A stretch of 64,000 nt of DNA from DAOUMF01 sp034408935 (GTDB lineage: Bacteria; Chloroflexota; Dehalococcoidia; SM23-28-2; RBG-16-64-32). Under the pieces are notes generated by a model that was not told the DNA's origin, made no database searches, and saw nothing but the letters and a program-made list of their open reading frames with translations. Shown here piece by piece: positions 8,968 through 17,492 of this stretch. The translations under genes and the position numbers were made by a program. The DNA lies in NCBI GenBank assembly GCA_034408935.1, contig DAOUMV010000022.1:1-64000 (forward strand), read 5' to 3'. Each line of letters opens with the position of its first letter. Positions within the stretch are counted from its first letter, which is position 1.

Positions 8968-9699
8968 TCATGGAAATGGAGTCCCGGTAGAAGCGACCTT
9001 CCGGCCGGGAGCGTCACAGTATGGGCATAGCCTCCATTCGCGACGGAGTTGCCTTCCGCATGCGGGGTTTGAGCAACGCAGAGTTGAGTGCGAGACGGGA
9101 ACGCTGGAGGCAGCATCTGAGTGGCAGTAAGGGCAGTAGCTCCACTCCAGCTCGAGCGACCGACCGCAGGCCGGGTTGCTGCACCTTCGGGTTGAAGCGA
9201 TTTGGCGCGAGGGGACCGCCCTTGGCCCAGCCCTGGCCACTTCCCTGACACCCTCCTGTCCAAGGCCACCGGCAACGCCGAACGCGTCACGGATAGGAAC
9301 CGACAGAAAGTAGGCCAAGATGATCACTCCGATCAGGAGACTGCCCCCGAAGATAAGTGCTACAGGCAGGACGTCTCCCCTCTCGAACAATGCAGGGAAC
9401 GCTTCGGCATAGAAGGAGGCAATCCGTCTGACGAAGATCAGGCTGATGATATTCGTGAAGATGCCTAGAGTCGACAGTCCCACGACAACTGACCAAGCCC
9501 ATTGCCTCAGACCCCACAGGCCTGATCCAAGCCAGCAAACAAGTCCTCCGATTGCCAGGTAGACAAGAGCAAGGGCCAGCACCGCTGGGCCGCCTCCTGC
9601 AAGGGCGATCAGCAAGCCAAAGGCCCCAAAGATCAGCATAAGAATGCCTGCCAGCCAGTACAGGCTCGAAAGGATGGCGACCCCGATTGGTCTATTCAT
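8968..9699 (-). CDS. Polytopic membrane protein with two C-terminal zinc ribbons
   Basis: 243 residues from ATG at 9699, which has AAAGGAGG at ideal spacing; the reading frame extends further up but the ribosome site decides this start. Four hydrophobic helices span ~5-140. The C-terminal ~75 residues carry two near-identical CSNPACGR...CPYC zinc ribbons. The first eight bases overlap the PP2C gene, indicating translational coupling. Zinc ribbons of this kind often stand beside FHA domains in kinase loci, but the role here is unknown. Confidence 0.8.
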   Translation of the reverse strand: MNRPIGVAILSSLYWLAGILMLIFGAFGLLIALAGGGPAVLALALVYLAIGGLVCWLGSGLWGLRQWAWSVVVGLSTLGIFTNIISLIFVRRIASFYAEAFPALFERGDVLPVALIFGGSLLIGVIILAYFLSVPIRDAFGVAGGLGQEGVREVARAGPRAVPSRQIASTRRCSNPACGRSLELEWSYCPYCHSDAASSVPVSHSTLRCSNPACGRQLRREWRLCPYCDAPGRKVASTGTPFP

Positions 9700-10657
9700 C
9701 CTGCGCCTCCTTTGCCCTGGGATCCACCGTGGACTCATTCCTGCCCTTCGTACGACCCCTAGATCGAGATGTCAGGTGCTCCGAACGCCCTTTGCGCAAC
9801 CGCGACAGAAGTCTCCAGAGACATCCCAAGACGGAGCCACCAGAAGCGATAAGCCTGAGAGCGCGGCCCACGGAGGCGATCCGGCCTGTCCGCCCACCGA
9901 TTCCCGGCAGCGCCATTGTGTCGTCCGGACCAGATGGGGCCTGGTAAACGATCACGGAGATGTTGTCCACGCCACCCCTCTTGTTCGCAAGCGCTACTAG
10001 TCGACGTGCTGATTGGCCTGGTCGTTCGGAGACTGCGGCGTCGTAGATCTCTTCATCTTCGACGGCTCCATGCAGGCCGTCAGAGCAAAGCACCAGGTGG
10101 GTCCCACCGGTCAGCCGCAAGGGACCAACGGTGTCAACCTGCACAGTTGGCAGAGGCCCCAAGCTTCTAGTTATGACGTTGCGTTGATCGCTTTGTCTTG
10201 CTTCTTCTTCTGTCATGTAGCCGCTTCGCACTTGCTCCGCGACGAGTGAGTGGTCTTGAGTGATCCTCTTGGCATGAGGTCCCTTTATCAGATAGGCTCT
10301 GCTGTCTCCCACGTTCGCTAACCAGGCTCGCCGATCCCGGACAACCGCAGCAACCAGGGTGGTTCCCATGCCATGAAGCTCTGGCTTCGACGCACTGAGA
10401 CTGTGGAGATCATGATTGATTTCTTGAATGGCACCACGCAAACCCTCGGTCGGATCGCTGACGGACATATGGCTCAGCTTCTCAGCGAGCCGTCCGACGG
10501 CTTCCGAACTTGCGATTTCTCCGCCGACAGCGCCACCCATACCGTCAGCAACCGCCATGAGGAGGCTGCCATCGGGCAATTCACGGACAAGGACTGCGTC
10601 CTCATTGTGTCGCCGCCGGCGGCCCCGATGACTCTTTGCTGCAACTTGTCTATCCAC
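9692..10657 (-). CDS. PP2C-type Ser/Thr protein phosphatase
   Basis: 321 residues from GTG at 10657, with GAGGGAC upstream. All PPM/PP2C motifs are visible: RRRHNEDA near the N-terminus, ADGMGG (metal-binding Asp), GMGTTL, NVGDSRAYL, SLGPLPTVQVD, LCSDGL and GGVDNISVIV. The catalytic core ends near residue 240; a basic, disordered tail of about 80 residues follows and contains no clear membrane helix. It should reverse phosphorylation by the three kinases encoded downstream. Its 3' end overlaps the membrane zinc-ribbon gene by eight bases. Confidence 0.93.
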   Translation of the reverse strand: MDRQVAAKSHRGRRRRHNEDAVLVRELPDGSLLMAVADGMGGAVGGEIASSEAVGRLAEKLSHMSVSDPTEGLRGAIQEINHDLHSLSASKPELHGMGTTLVAAVVRDRRAWLANVGDSRAYLIKGPHAKRITQDHSLVAEQVRSGYMTEEEARQSDQRNVITRSLGPLPTVQVDTVGPLRLTGGTHLVLCSDGLHGAVEDEEIYDAAVSERPGQSARRLVALANKRGGVDNISVIVYQAPSGPDDTMALPGIGGRTGRIASVGRALRLIASGGSVLGCLWRLLSRLRKGRSEHLTSRSRGRTKGRNESTVDPRAKEAQDE

Positions 10658-10799
10658 TGTCCCTCTATCCCTCGGCAGTTCTTATGCCTGGTACGGAAGC
10701 GAGCGACCCCAGATCGTCACGCAATTCACAGCCAGATCGTAGGATGGCAGCCGATGGGGCATCAATGGCACGGCCATGACAAACGTCTTACATGTTGGC

Positions 10800-11438
10800 C
10801 TAGACGTTGAGCTTGTAGCCCTCGCCAGGGATGTTCTGCAGGCTGTCCCGCGGGAAGGTGGTTGACTCCAATTTGTGCTTCAGGCGATACACTAGTCGGT
10901 GAACCAGGTTGGCGTCGTAGTTCCCTGTCCCCCATATAGCGTCGCCGACCTCCTCAAGAGTACAGAGCTGGCCTGAGTTGCTGTGCAGGAGCCGGAGTAG
11001 GGCGAACTCTTGACGGGAGAGAAAGACAGCAAGCGGTTTGCCTGATACCCACACCTCCCGTCGGCCCGCGTCTATGGTGACAGCGCCGACTGTCCGAACC
11101 GTCCGCCCCACGCTTGGAACCTCTATTCCCTCGGTCTCGTCCTCGTCTGCCCCCTGTTTCAGATATACTAGTATGATGTCGGCAAGCTGGATCTCGTCGC
11201 CATCGGATAGCCGATAGGGACCCAGAATGCGGTCCCCGTTGACGAAGACGCCGGCAAGGCTCCCTGCGTCCGAGAGGACATGATGCGCGCCCTCCCGATT
11301 GATGCGCGCGTGTAACCTCGATACCTTCCGGCTCTCGATAACCAGATCGCACGATGAGCGGCGGCCAATAGTGAATCGACTCTTCTCCAGCACGACCTCT
11401 CTGGCCTGAGATGGGCTGGTACGAACAAGAAGCTTCAC
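10800..11438 (-). CDS. FHA domain plus winged-helix DNA-binding regulator
   Basis: 212 residues from GTG at 11438 with GGGAG six bases upstream; the frame stays open further but the promoter at 11586-11614 starts transcription inside that longer frame. An N-terminal FHA domain (~1-100) shows IGRRSSCDL and SRLHARI. A C-terminal OmpR/PhoB-type winged helix (~115-210) shows LSRQEFALLRLL and a terminal GEGYKLNV. This domain order is the reverse of mycobacterial EmbR. Inference: a transcription factor whose activity or partners depend on phosphothreonine signals from the kinases. It is the first gene of the island. Confidence 0.86.
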   Translation of the reverse strand: MKLLVRTSPSQAREVVLEKSRFTIGRRSSCDLVIESRKVSRLHARINREGAHHVLSDAGSLAGVFVNGDRILGPYRLSDGDEIQLADIILVYLKQGADEDETEGIEVPSVGRTVRTVGAVTIDAGRREVWVSGKPLAVFLSRQEFALLRLLHSNSGQLCTLEEVGDAIWGTGNYDANLVHRLVYRLKHKLESTTFPRDSLQNIPGEGYKLNV

Positions 11439-11585
11439 ACTCTGCTCCCTGGATGTTGAGCCCCCCTTGTTGCGTCGCCTATCCACTTCCGTAATCCTTC
11501 GAGAATGCGACCATGAGTGTGGAGAGGCCAGAACGGCTACTAGGATCTGGCCCTCGCGGCAATACCACACAGACGCGCGCCCCAC

Positions 11586-11614
11586 AGTATCAACAAAGTC
11601 TCACCACATGTCAA
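11586..11614 (-). promoter_or_regulatory. Sigma70-type promoter of the signalling island
   Basis: On the minus strand TTGACA (11614-11609) and GATACT (11591-11586) are 17 bases apart. Transcription would begin near 11579, giving a leader of about 140 bases before the FHA-winged-helix gene. No second clear promoter was seen before the downstream genes. Confidence 0.55.
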
Positions 11615-11789
11615 CTATTCGCTGGCGATTCTAGGAGTTGGGCGGGTTTTCCATGAGCATTCGAGACCGCCAAGAGCGTCCACGGCTTGCTCCCCAGCCC
11701 GCCCATCAGCCAACCCTCAGAGGAATCCCTGAGCATCAGACGGGAAGCTCGCTTCGCCTCCTCCATGGCCTTGTGGAATGCATGATAAG

Positions 11790-11958
11790 GTCACTTCTCA
11801 TGCATTCTGGATTCACAGGGGGTACTAGCTCAGCGACCGTGAGCCTGCCGCTGGACATGTGCAGCCACGTCTTGCCCGACCGTCAGCGCGACGCCGCGGA
11901 GGTGATGAACGGCGTCCTGAGGCCCTCCATTCAGCACACGCCGACAGGGGCCACCTGA
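11790..11958 (+). pseudogene. Remnant of a tyrosine recombinase (phage-type integrase) C-terminus
   Basis: A plus-strand frame ends at 11958 and reads SSATVSLPLDMCSHVLPDRQ followed by RDAAEVMNGVLR. This matches the usual integrase ending of the form LDTYSHVLPDMQ...AAE. The catalytic Tyr position has become Cys (DMCSHV for DTYSHV), and no recognisable integrase sequence lies upstream, so it is a dead fragment. It abuts the 3' side of the tRNA-Thr gene, a classic integration site. The rest of 11439-12041 holds the island promoter and nothing else I recognise. Confidence 0.65.
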
Positions 11959-12041
11959 ATTTTTCGTCGGCAATTTGTCGGCAATTTCTCGGATTTCCGC
12001 CCTGTGGAGGCGCTCCGAGGGTCGGTTTCAGATACAAAATC

Positions 12042-12116
12042 TGGAGCCGGGAGAGGGATTCGAACCCCCGACCCGCGCTTTACGAAAGCGCTGCTCTACC
12101 ACTGAGCTATCCCGGC
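12042..12116 (-). tRNA. tRNA-Thr (anticodon CGU)
   Basis: The minus strand folds into a full cloverleaf. The acceptor GCCGGGA pairs with TCCCGGC. The D arm is GCTC/GAGC. The anticodon stem GCGCT/AGCGC has loop TTCGTAA (anticodon CGT). The T arm is GGGGG TTCGAAT CCCTC. The terminal CCA is encoded. It reads ACG threonine codons. Confidence 0.97.
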
Positions 12117-12124
12117 TCCATCCC

Positions 12125-12154
12125 ATGATAGGACGCCCCTCAGCCCCTATTCAA
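12125..12154 (-). promoter_or_regulatory. Promoter of tRNA-Thr
   Basis: TTGAAT (12154-12149) and TATCAT (12130-12125) lie 18 bases apart, with the -10 box nine bases before the mature tRNA 5' end. Confidence 0.55.
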
Positions 12155-12167
12155 GCGGTCGTGCCCG

Positions 12168-12196
12168 CTGACACAAGCCGCCGTCTGCGCCATAAT
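12168..12196 (+). promoter_or_regulatory. Promoter of the cyclophilin lipoprotein gene
   Basis: CTGACA (12168-12173), a 17-base spacer and CATAAT (12191-12196), about 40 bases before the ATG at 12236. Good match to a sigma70 promoter, divergent from the tRNA promoter. Confidence 0.55.
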
Positions 12197-12235
12197 TGAG
12201 GGCACACCGCTTCTAGCACGAACTGGAGACCGTTG

Positions 12236-13021
<786 letters not shown>

Positions 13022-13146
13022 CCCCTACATCAGGTGGGGCCGAGCCTGAACGGAGTTCATGGCCTGTCCGCCCTGCCTACTGCCAGGCGGGCTCAGGCGG
13101 AGGCGGGCTGGCTGGGACGGACGAGTGCGGGGAGCGGAAGCGCCCC

Positions 13147-13341
13147 CTACTCCTCCTTGACGAAGAACAGCCACACACCGAGGGTCACCCTAGCCCCGTA
13201 GTCACCCACGGTGTTGAGGAGCCGCCAGCCTCCCGTACCCCAACTGTTGCACACCTCCTCTACCTGGGTGGCGAAGTCTTCCTGCTTCGTATTGGCGGGG
13301 CTGCGGGACACATAGGCCACGCCGTACTGCACGTCTGTCAT
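13147..13341 (-). CDS. Small conserved-looking hypothetical protein
   Basis: 64 residues from ATG at 13341, preceded by AAGGGGG at suitable spacing. Its core (EEVCNSWGTGGWRLLNTVG) resembles the aromatic GWELVxV pattern of small DUF4177-like proteins, but the match is by eye and weak. No signal or membrane segment. It stands alone between the cyclophilin gene and lipA. The 125 bases downstream (13022-13146) hold GC-rich imperfect inverted repeats and no gene. Confidence 0.55.
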   Translation of the reverse strand: MTDVQYGVAYVSRSPANTKQEDFATQVEEVCNSWGTGGWRLLNTVGDYGARVTLGVWLFFVKEE

Positions 13342-13425
13342 GGAAACCCCCTTAGTTAGGCTCTTGCTCCTGCCTGTTCAAGACGTTCACGTCCGCATGG
13401 ACAACTATAACGGCGATACGCCGCT

Positions 13426-14373
13426 CTAGTCCTGCTTCTCCTTTCCGACGAATTCCGGGTGCCCAATCGGGTTTGGGATCTCGGTTCCCTCCAATACGGC
13501 GGGCCTGCTGAGCTGCGACACCTGACGCGCCGCGCGGTAGGACGAGCGCACCAGAGGCCCGGCTTCGACGTGCCGGAAGCCCAGCCGGCGGCCCGCCTCC
13601 GCCAGCTCCTCGAACTCCTCCGGGCGGTAGTAGCGCGCCACCGGCAGGTGCCTGCCGCTGGGCCGCAGGTACTGGCCCACGGTGATCACGTCGCAGTCGA
13701 CCTCCACCAGGTCGGCCATGACCAGTAGCAACTCGTGCTTCGTCTCCCCCAAGCCCACCATGACGCCCGTCTTGGTGATGCCCTGGGGATTCATCTCCTT
13801 GGCGCGGCGCAGAAGTTCCAGCGAGCGCTGGTAGCGGGCCTTGGGACACACGCGGCGGTAGAGGCGCGGCACCGTCTCCGTGTTGTGGTTGAGGGTTTCC
13901 GGCCGCTCCTCCATCACGGTGGCCAGGGCATCCCAGTTGCCCTCGAAGTCCGGGATGAGCACCTCCACGCTGGTGCCAGGGGAGAGACGGCGGATCCAGC
14001 GTATCGTGGCGGCGAAGATGGCGGCGCCACCGTCGGGCTGGTCGTCCCTGTTGACGGAGGTGACCACGGCGTGGGTCAGTCCCATCCGGCGTACCGCCTG
14101 GGCCACGCGCAGCGGCTCACCGGCATCGAGGTCAAGTGGGCGGCCCGTCTTCACGGCGCAGAACCCGCAGGCACGGGTGCAAGTGTCGCCCATGATCATG
14201 AAGGTAGCGGTGCCGGCCTCCCAGCATTCGCCGATGTTGGGACAGTGGGCCTCCTCGCACACCGTGTGCAGCCGTCGGTGCCGCATCAGCCCCTTCAGCC
14301 GCAGGTAGTTGGGGCGCCCAGGCAACCTGACCTTGAGCCACTCCGGCTTGCGTTGCAGTTGTTCGCCGGCCAC
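13426..14373 (-). CDS. lipA: Lipoyl synthase
   Basis: 315 residues. The frame is open further upstream, but homology to LipA begins at residue ~9 of the protein that starts at GTG 14373, and upstream sequence overlaps the divergent regulator gene. This radical-SAM enzyme inserts two sulfurs into protein-bound octanoyl groups. Both cluster motifs are present: the auxiliary CEEAHCPNIGEC and the radical-SAM CTRACGFC. The C-terminal RSSYRA motif carries the Ser ligand. Length is normal for the family. No lipB neighbour is seen. It is transcribed away from the regulator at 14453; a short GGTAT-G-ATACC palindrome lies near its start. Confidence 0.96.
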   Translation of the reverse strand: MAGEQLQRKPEWLKVRLPGRPNYLRLKGLMRHRRLHTVCEEAHCPNIGECWEAGTATFMIMGDTCTRACGFCAVKTGRPLDLDAGEPLRVAQAVRRMGLTHAVVTSVNRDDQPDGGAAIFAATIRWIRRLSPGTSVEVLIPDFEGNWDALATVMEERPETLNHNTETVPRLYRRVCPKARYQRSLELLRRAKEMNPQGITKTGVMVGLGETKHELLLVMADLVEVDCDVITVGQYLRPSGRHLPVARYYRPEEFEELAEAGRRLGFRHVEAGPLVRSSYRAARQVSQLSRPAVLEGTEIPNPIGHPEFVGKEKQD

Positions 14374-14416
14374 GATTGGTATGATACCAGCCTCCCGCCT
14401 TAGGGGGGAGTTGTGA

Positions 14417-14444
14417 TTGCCGCTGCCGAAGACGGTGCTATATG
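14417..14444 (+). promoter_or_regulatory. Possible promoter giving a leaderless mRNA
   Basis: TTGCCG (14417-14422), 16 bases, TATATG (14439-14444). Transcription would start about at the ATG 14453, which has no ribosome-binding site; a leaderless transcript would explain that. Sequence match is only fair. Confidence 0.4.
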
Positions 14445-14452
14445 CTACCGAC

Positions 14453-15103
14453 ATGCGGAAGGTGCTGATAATAGGCGAGGAAAACGTCCTGCCGTTCCGT
14501 CGCGGCCTGGAGGAAGACGGGTATGAGGTCATCCTCACGGCCCCGGGCGACGCTGGCGCAGGCGTCGAGCACTCGCCGGACGTGATCGTCCTAGAGCTGG
14601 CGGAGCGTGCGGAGGTCAAGCTCATCCTTGAGGGCAGGGGGAAGGCAGATAGGCCACCGGTGATCGCCCTGATCGATCCGGACCGGCTATCGTCCTTCGA
14701 CCCGGGCCTCGGTGTGGACGATTTCCTGGTGACGACAGCCTCCCCGCAGGAGCTTTCGCTGCGCGTCCGCCGTGCGCTGCAGCGCTGCACAGGCGTGGAC
14801 ACGATGAACGCGGTTTGCAGCGGTGAACTGGAGATAGACCTTGCTAGCTACACCGTCCACCTGGGAGGCCGACCAGTGGAGTTGACCTACAAGGAGTATG
14901 AGCTCCTCCGCTTCCTGGCCACCAACGCCGGCCGCGTGTTCACCCGTGAGGAGTTGCTGAGTGAGGTCTGGGGCTACGATTTCTACGGGGGCGCCCGCAC
15001 GGTGGACGTCCACATCCGGCGCCTCCGCTCCAAGATAGAGGAGCGCCACACCTTCATCGAGACGGTGCGCAACGTGGGCTATCGCTTTCGCGCCGCCCCT
15101 TGA
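14453..15103 (+). CDS. OmpR-family regulator with degenerate receiver domain (GlnR-like candidate)
   Basis: 216 residues from ATG at 14453. Residues 1-110 have the size and strand pattern of a receiver, but the site of the phosphoryl-accepting Asp reads VIVLELAERAEV, with Glu in place of Asp. Residues ~120-215 form a clear winged helix: LTYKEYELLRFLATNAGRVF, SEVWGYDF, RTVDVHIRRLRSKI and NVGYRF. No histidine kinase is nearby. It stands before amt-remnant/glnB/glnA, so a phosphorylation-independent nitrogen regulator similar to actinobacterial GlnR is a reasonable guess, based only on domain type and position. Confidence 0.85.
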   Translation: MRKVLIIGEENVLPFRRGLEEDGYEVILTAPGDAGAGVEHSPDVIVLELAERAEVKLILEGRGKADRPPVIALIDPDRLSSFDPGLGVDDFLVTTASPQELSLRVRRALQRCTGVDTMNAVCSGELEIDLASYTVHLGGRPVELTYKEYELLRFLATNAGRVFTREELLSEVWGYDFYGGARTVDVHIRRLRSKIEERHTFIETVRNVGYRFRAAP

Positions 15104-15264
15104 CGGCGGTTGCCTTCGGTGCCCTGAACCGCATTCTCATCGACCCAGGGCAAGGCCCTGCGCCGCGACCTGTGGCGGATTCTTCGCTCGGCTCACTGTG
15201 ACGCTGGGCTACCGGCGCGACGTCAGACCGCTGTAACCCTAGGCGAAGCGAAGTCTCAGCCGTC

Positions 15265-15519
15265 GCCCTTCTCCCCATAGGCAGCGTTTGGGGCTATTCC
15301 TTCGTCGTTACCTTCGCTATCCTTTAGGTGCTCGACGTCGTGATGGGCCTGCGCGTCACTGAGGACGAGGAGCGGCTGGGGTTGGACGCCTCTCAGCACG
15401 GCGAACGGGGGTACGTCTTTGAGGAGGCGGATCCGCTCGCGCCGGCGGAAGCGCTGGCGTCTGCGCCCCAACCCGTCCCCCAGTCGGTGCCCTGGCAAGC
15501 CAGCAGCGAAGCGTCGTAA
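15265..15519 (+). pseudogene. Remnant of an ammonium transporter (Amt) C-terminus
   Basis: Reading from 15280 gives VWGYSFVVTFAIL, an in-frame TAG at 15325, then VLDVVMGLRVTEDEERLGLD and SQHGERGY. This is the conserved end of Amt proteins (VLD..GLRV.EEEE..GLD.S.HGE..Y). The transmembrane bulk of the gene is absent. It lies where amt is expected in an amt-glnB operon. The rest of 15104-15264 shows only a short dispersed-repeat-like block (around 15178-15215, TTCTTCGCTCGGCTCAC). Confidence 0.72.
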
Positions 15520-15534
15520 GGAGCGAACCGTACC

Positions 15535-15873
15535 ATGCAGAAGATCGAAGCCATTGTGAGGCCCGAGAAGCTAGAGGACGTGAAAGCCGCCCTCGCCAAC
15601 GTCGGCATCGGCGGCTTGAACGTCGTCCTCGTCACCGGTCGCGGCAGCCAGAAGAGCATCGTCCACACTCCCGGCGCTGAGCCGTATGAGGTGGACATGC
15701 TGCCCAGGACCAAGATAGAGGTGGTGGTTGAGGACGGCCAGGTCGATCAGGTGGTCGACACCATCTGCGAGGTGGCCCACACCGGCCGCGTCGGCGACGG
15801 TAAGGTCTTCATCATGCCCGTGACCGATGCCATACGTGTCCGCACCCGAGAAAGGGGCGATGAGGCCCTGTGA
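15535..15873 (+). CDS. glnB: PII nitrogen regulatory protein
   Basis: 112 residues from ATG at 15535 with AAGGAG upstream. It aligns over its full length with GlnB. The T-loop region keeps Tyr at the uridylylation position (GAEPYEVDMLP), though the surrounding loop residues differ from E. coli. The B-loop HTGRVGDGKVFI and C-terminal RIRTxE-like segment RVRTRERGDEAL are present. It senses ATP/ADP and 2-oxoglutarate and acts on nitrogen targets. It lies 283 bases before glnA and directly after the amt remnant, so its former transporter partner appears lost from this spot. Confidence 0.95.
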   Translation: MQKIEAIVRPEKLEDVKAALANVGIGGLNVVLVTGRGSQKSIVHTPGAEPYEVDMLPRTKIEVVVEDGQVDQVVDTICEVAHTGRVGDGKVFIMPVTDAIRVRTRERGDEAL

Positions 15874-15982
15874 AAACCTAGGCGCGACGTAATATGCTTG
15901 TAACAAGACCCACGGCACGGCACTACCGCCAGTGCCTACAATTCACGCAGGCCCGCATAGGAGGAAGCGAAACTCGAGTCCA

Positions 15983-16009
15983 GAGGTCGCCTAACAGGCA
16001 GGCGACCTC
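15983..16009 (+). promoter_or_regulatory. Perfect 10-bp stem-loop in the glnB-glnA spacer
   Basis: GAGGTCGCCT, a 7-base loop and AGGCGACCTC form a perfect hairpin about 150 bases before glnA. No U-run follows, so it is not a standard terminator; it may be an RNA-processing or regulatory structure. The rest of 15874-16156 shows no gene. Confidence 0.4.
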
Positions 16010-16156
16010 GTCGATAAGAACAGCACGCAGACCGTCGGGCTCGAATATGGAGACCTGCCAGGCCTCCAGCAGGATTCCTCCTGCCGCTCTCCTAACTCAC
16101 GCGGGCGAACGCGGGCTTGAGAAGGAACCGCAGCGGACACACAGGAGGGGAAGATC

Positions 16157-17491
16157 ATGAGCAATGGCCCGGAAAGCAAGGACTACGTGCTCCAGATGGC
16201 GAAGGAGCACGACGTCAAGTTCATCCGTACTTGGTTCACGGACATCCTCGGCAGCCTGAAGAGCGTAGCGATCACCGTGGAGGAGCTGCCGAAGGCGCTG
16301 GAGGAAGGTGTGGGCTTCGACGGCTCATCCATCGAGGGGTTCGCCCGCATCGATGAGTCGGACATGATCGCCATGCCCGACCCCGCCACCTTCGCCATCC
16401 TCCCCTGGCGGCCTCAGGAGCGCTCCGTGGCCCGCATGTTCTGCGATATCCTCCACCCGGATGGCAGGCCGTTCGAGGGTGACCCACGCTACGTCCTCAA
16501 GCGTAACCTGAAGCGTGCCGCCGACCTGGGCTACACCTACTACGTGGGGCCGGAGCTGGAGTACTTCTACTTCGCCGAGTCCGGGGGCACCGAGCTTCTG
16601 GACCAGGGCGGCTACTTCGACATGACTCCTCTGGACGCCGCCAGCGACTTCCGCCGTGAGACCGTTCTCGCCCTGGAGCAACTCGGCATCATGGTGGAGG
16701 CCTCTCACCACGAGGTCGCCCCCTCCCAGCACGAGATCGACCTCCGCTACACGGACGCCCTCACCATGGCCGATAGCACGATGACCTACCGCTTGACGGT
16801 GAAACAGGTGGCGATGATGAACGGCGTCTATGCCACCTTCATGCCCAAGCCCATAGCCACTGAGAACGGCTCCGGCATGCACGTCCACCAGTCGCTGTTC
16901 GAGGGCGAGCGTAATGTCTTCTTCGACGCGGCCGACCAGTACTACCTCTCGGCCCTGGCGCGTGGCTACATCGCAGGCCTCCTCCGCCACGCCCGCGAGA
17001 TTACGCTTGTGACCAACGAGTGGGTGAACTCCTACAAGCGGCTGGTGCCCGGCTACGAGGCGCCAGTCTATCTCACCTGGGCCCTCCGTAATCGCTCTGA
17101 CCTCGTCCGCGTGCCCGAGTACAAGCCCGGCAAGGAAAACGCTACTCGCATCGAGTACCGGTCGCCGGACCCCGCCTGCAACCCGTACCTGGCCTTCGCG
17201 GTGATGCTGGCCGCCGGCCTGGAGGGGATCGAGAAGGAGTACCCTTGCCCTGAGCCCGTTGAGGAGAACGTCTACGAGCTGACCGAGCCGGAGCGTCGGG
17301 AGCGGGGCATCGACCACCTGCCGGGCAGCCTCTGGGAGGCGATCGAGCTAGCGGAAGGGAGCGACGTCCTCCGCCGCTGCCTGGGCGACCACCTGTTCCA
17401 CAGCCTGATCAACAACAAGAAGATCGAGTGGTCCGACTACCGCCGCCAGGTCACCGACTACGAGCTTGAGCGCTACCTTCCGATCCTGTAG
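16157..17491 (+). CDS. glnA: Glutamine synthetase type I
   Basis: 444 residues from ATG at 16157 with AGGAGG upstream. It makes glutamine from glutamate, ammonia and ATP in the cytoplasm. Visible motifs: VGFDGSSIEGF, GPELEYFYF (metal-binding Glu), the ATP site KPIATENGSGMHVHQS, and NRSDLVRVPEY...RIEYRSPDPACNPYL. The length fits the compact GSI-alpha subgroup without the longer GSI-beta insertion; I see no clear adenylylation Tyr motif. It follows glnB and ends in YELERYLPIL. Its stop is one base from the stop of a convergent methyltransferase gene. Confidence 0.97.
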   Translation: MSNGPESKDYVLQMAKEHDVKFIRTWFTDILGSLKSVAITVEELPKALEEGVGFDGSSIEGFARIDESDMIAMPDPATFAILPWRPQERSVARMFCDILHPDGRPFEGDPRYVLKRNLKRAADLGYTYYVGPELEYFYFAESGGTELLDQGGYFDMTPLDAASDFRRETVLALEQLGIMVEASHHEVAPSQHEIDLRYTDALTMADSTMTYRLTVKQVAMMNGVYATFMPKPIATENGSGMHVHQSLFEGERNVFFDAADQYYLSALARGYIAGLLRHAREITLVTNEWVNSYKRLVPGYEAPVYLTWALRNRSDLVRVPEYKPGKENATRIEYRSPDPACNPYLAFAVMLAAGLEGIEKEYPCPEPVEENVYELTEPERRERGIDHLPGSLWEAIELAEGSDVLRRCLGDHLFHSLINNKKIEWSDYRRQVTDYELERYLPIL

Positions 17492-17492
17492 T

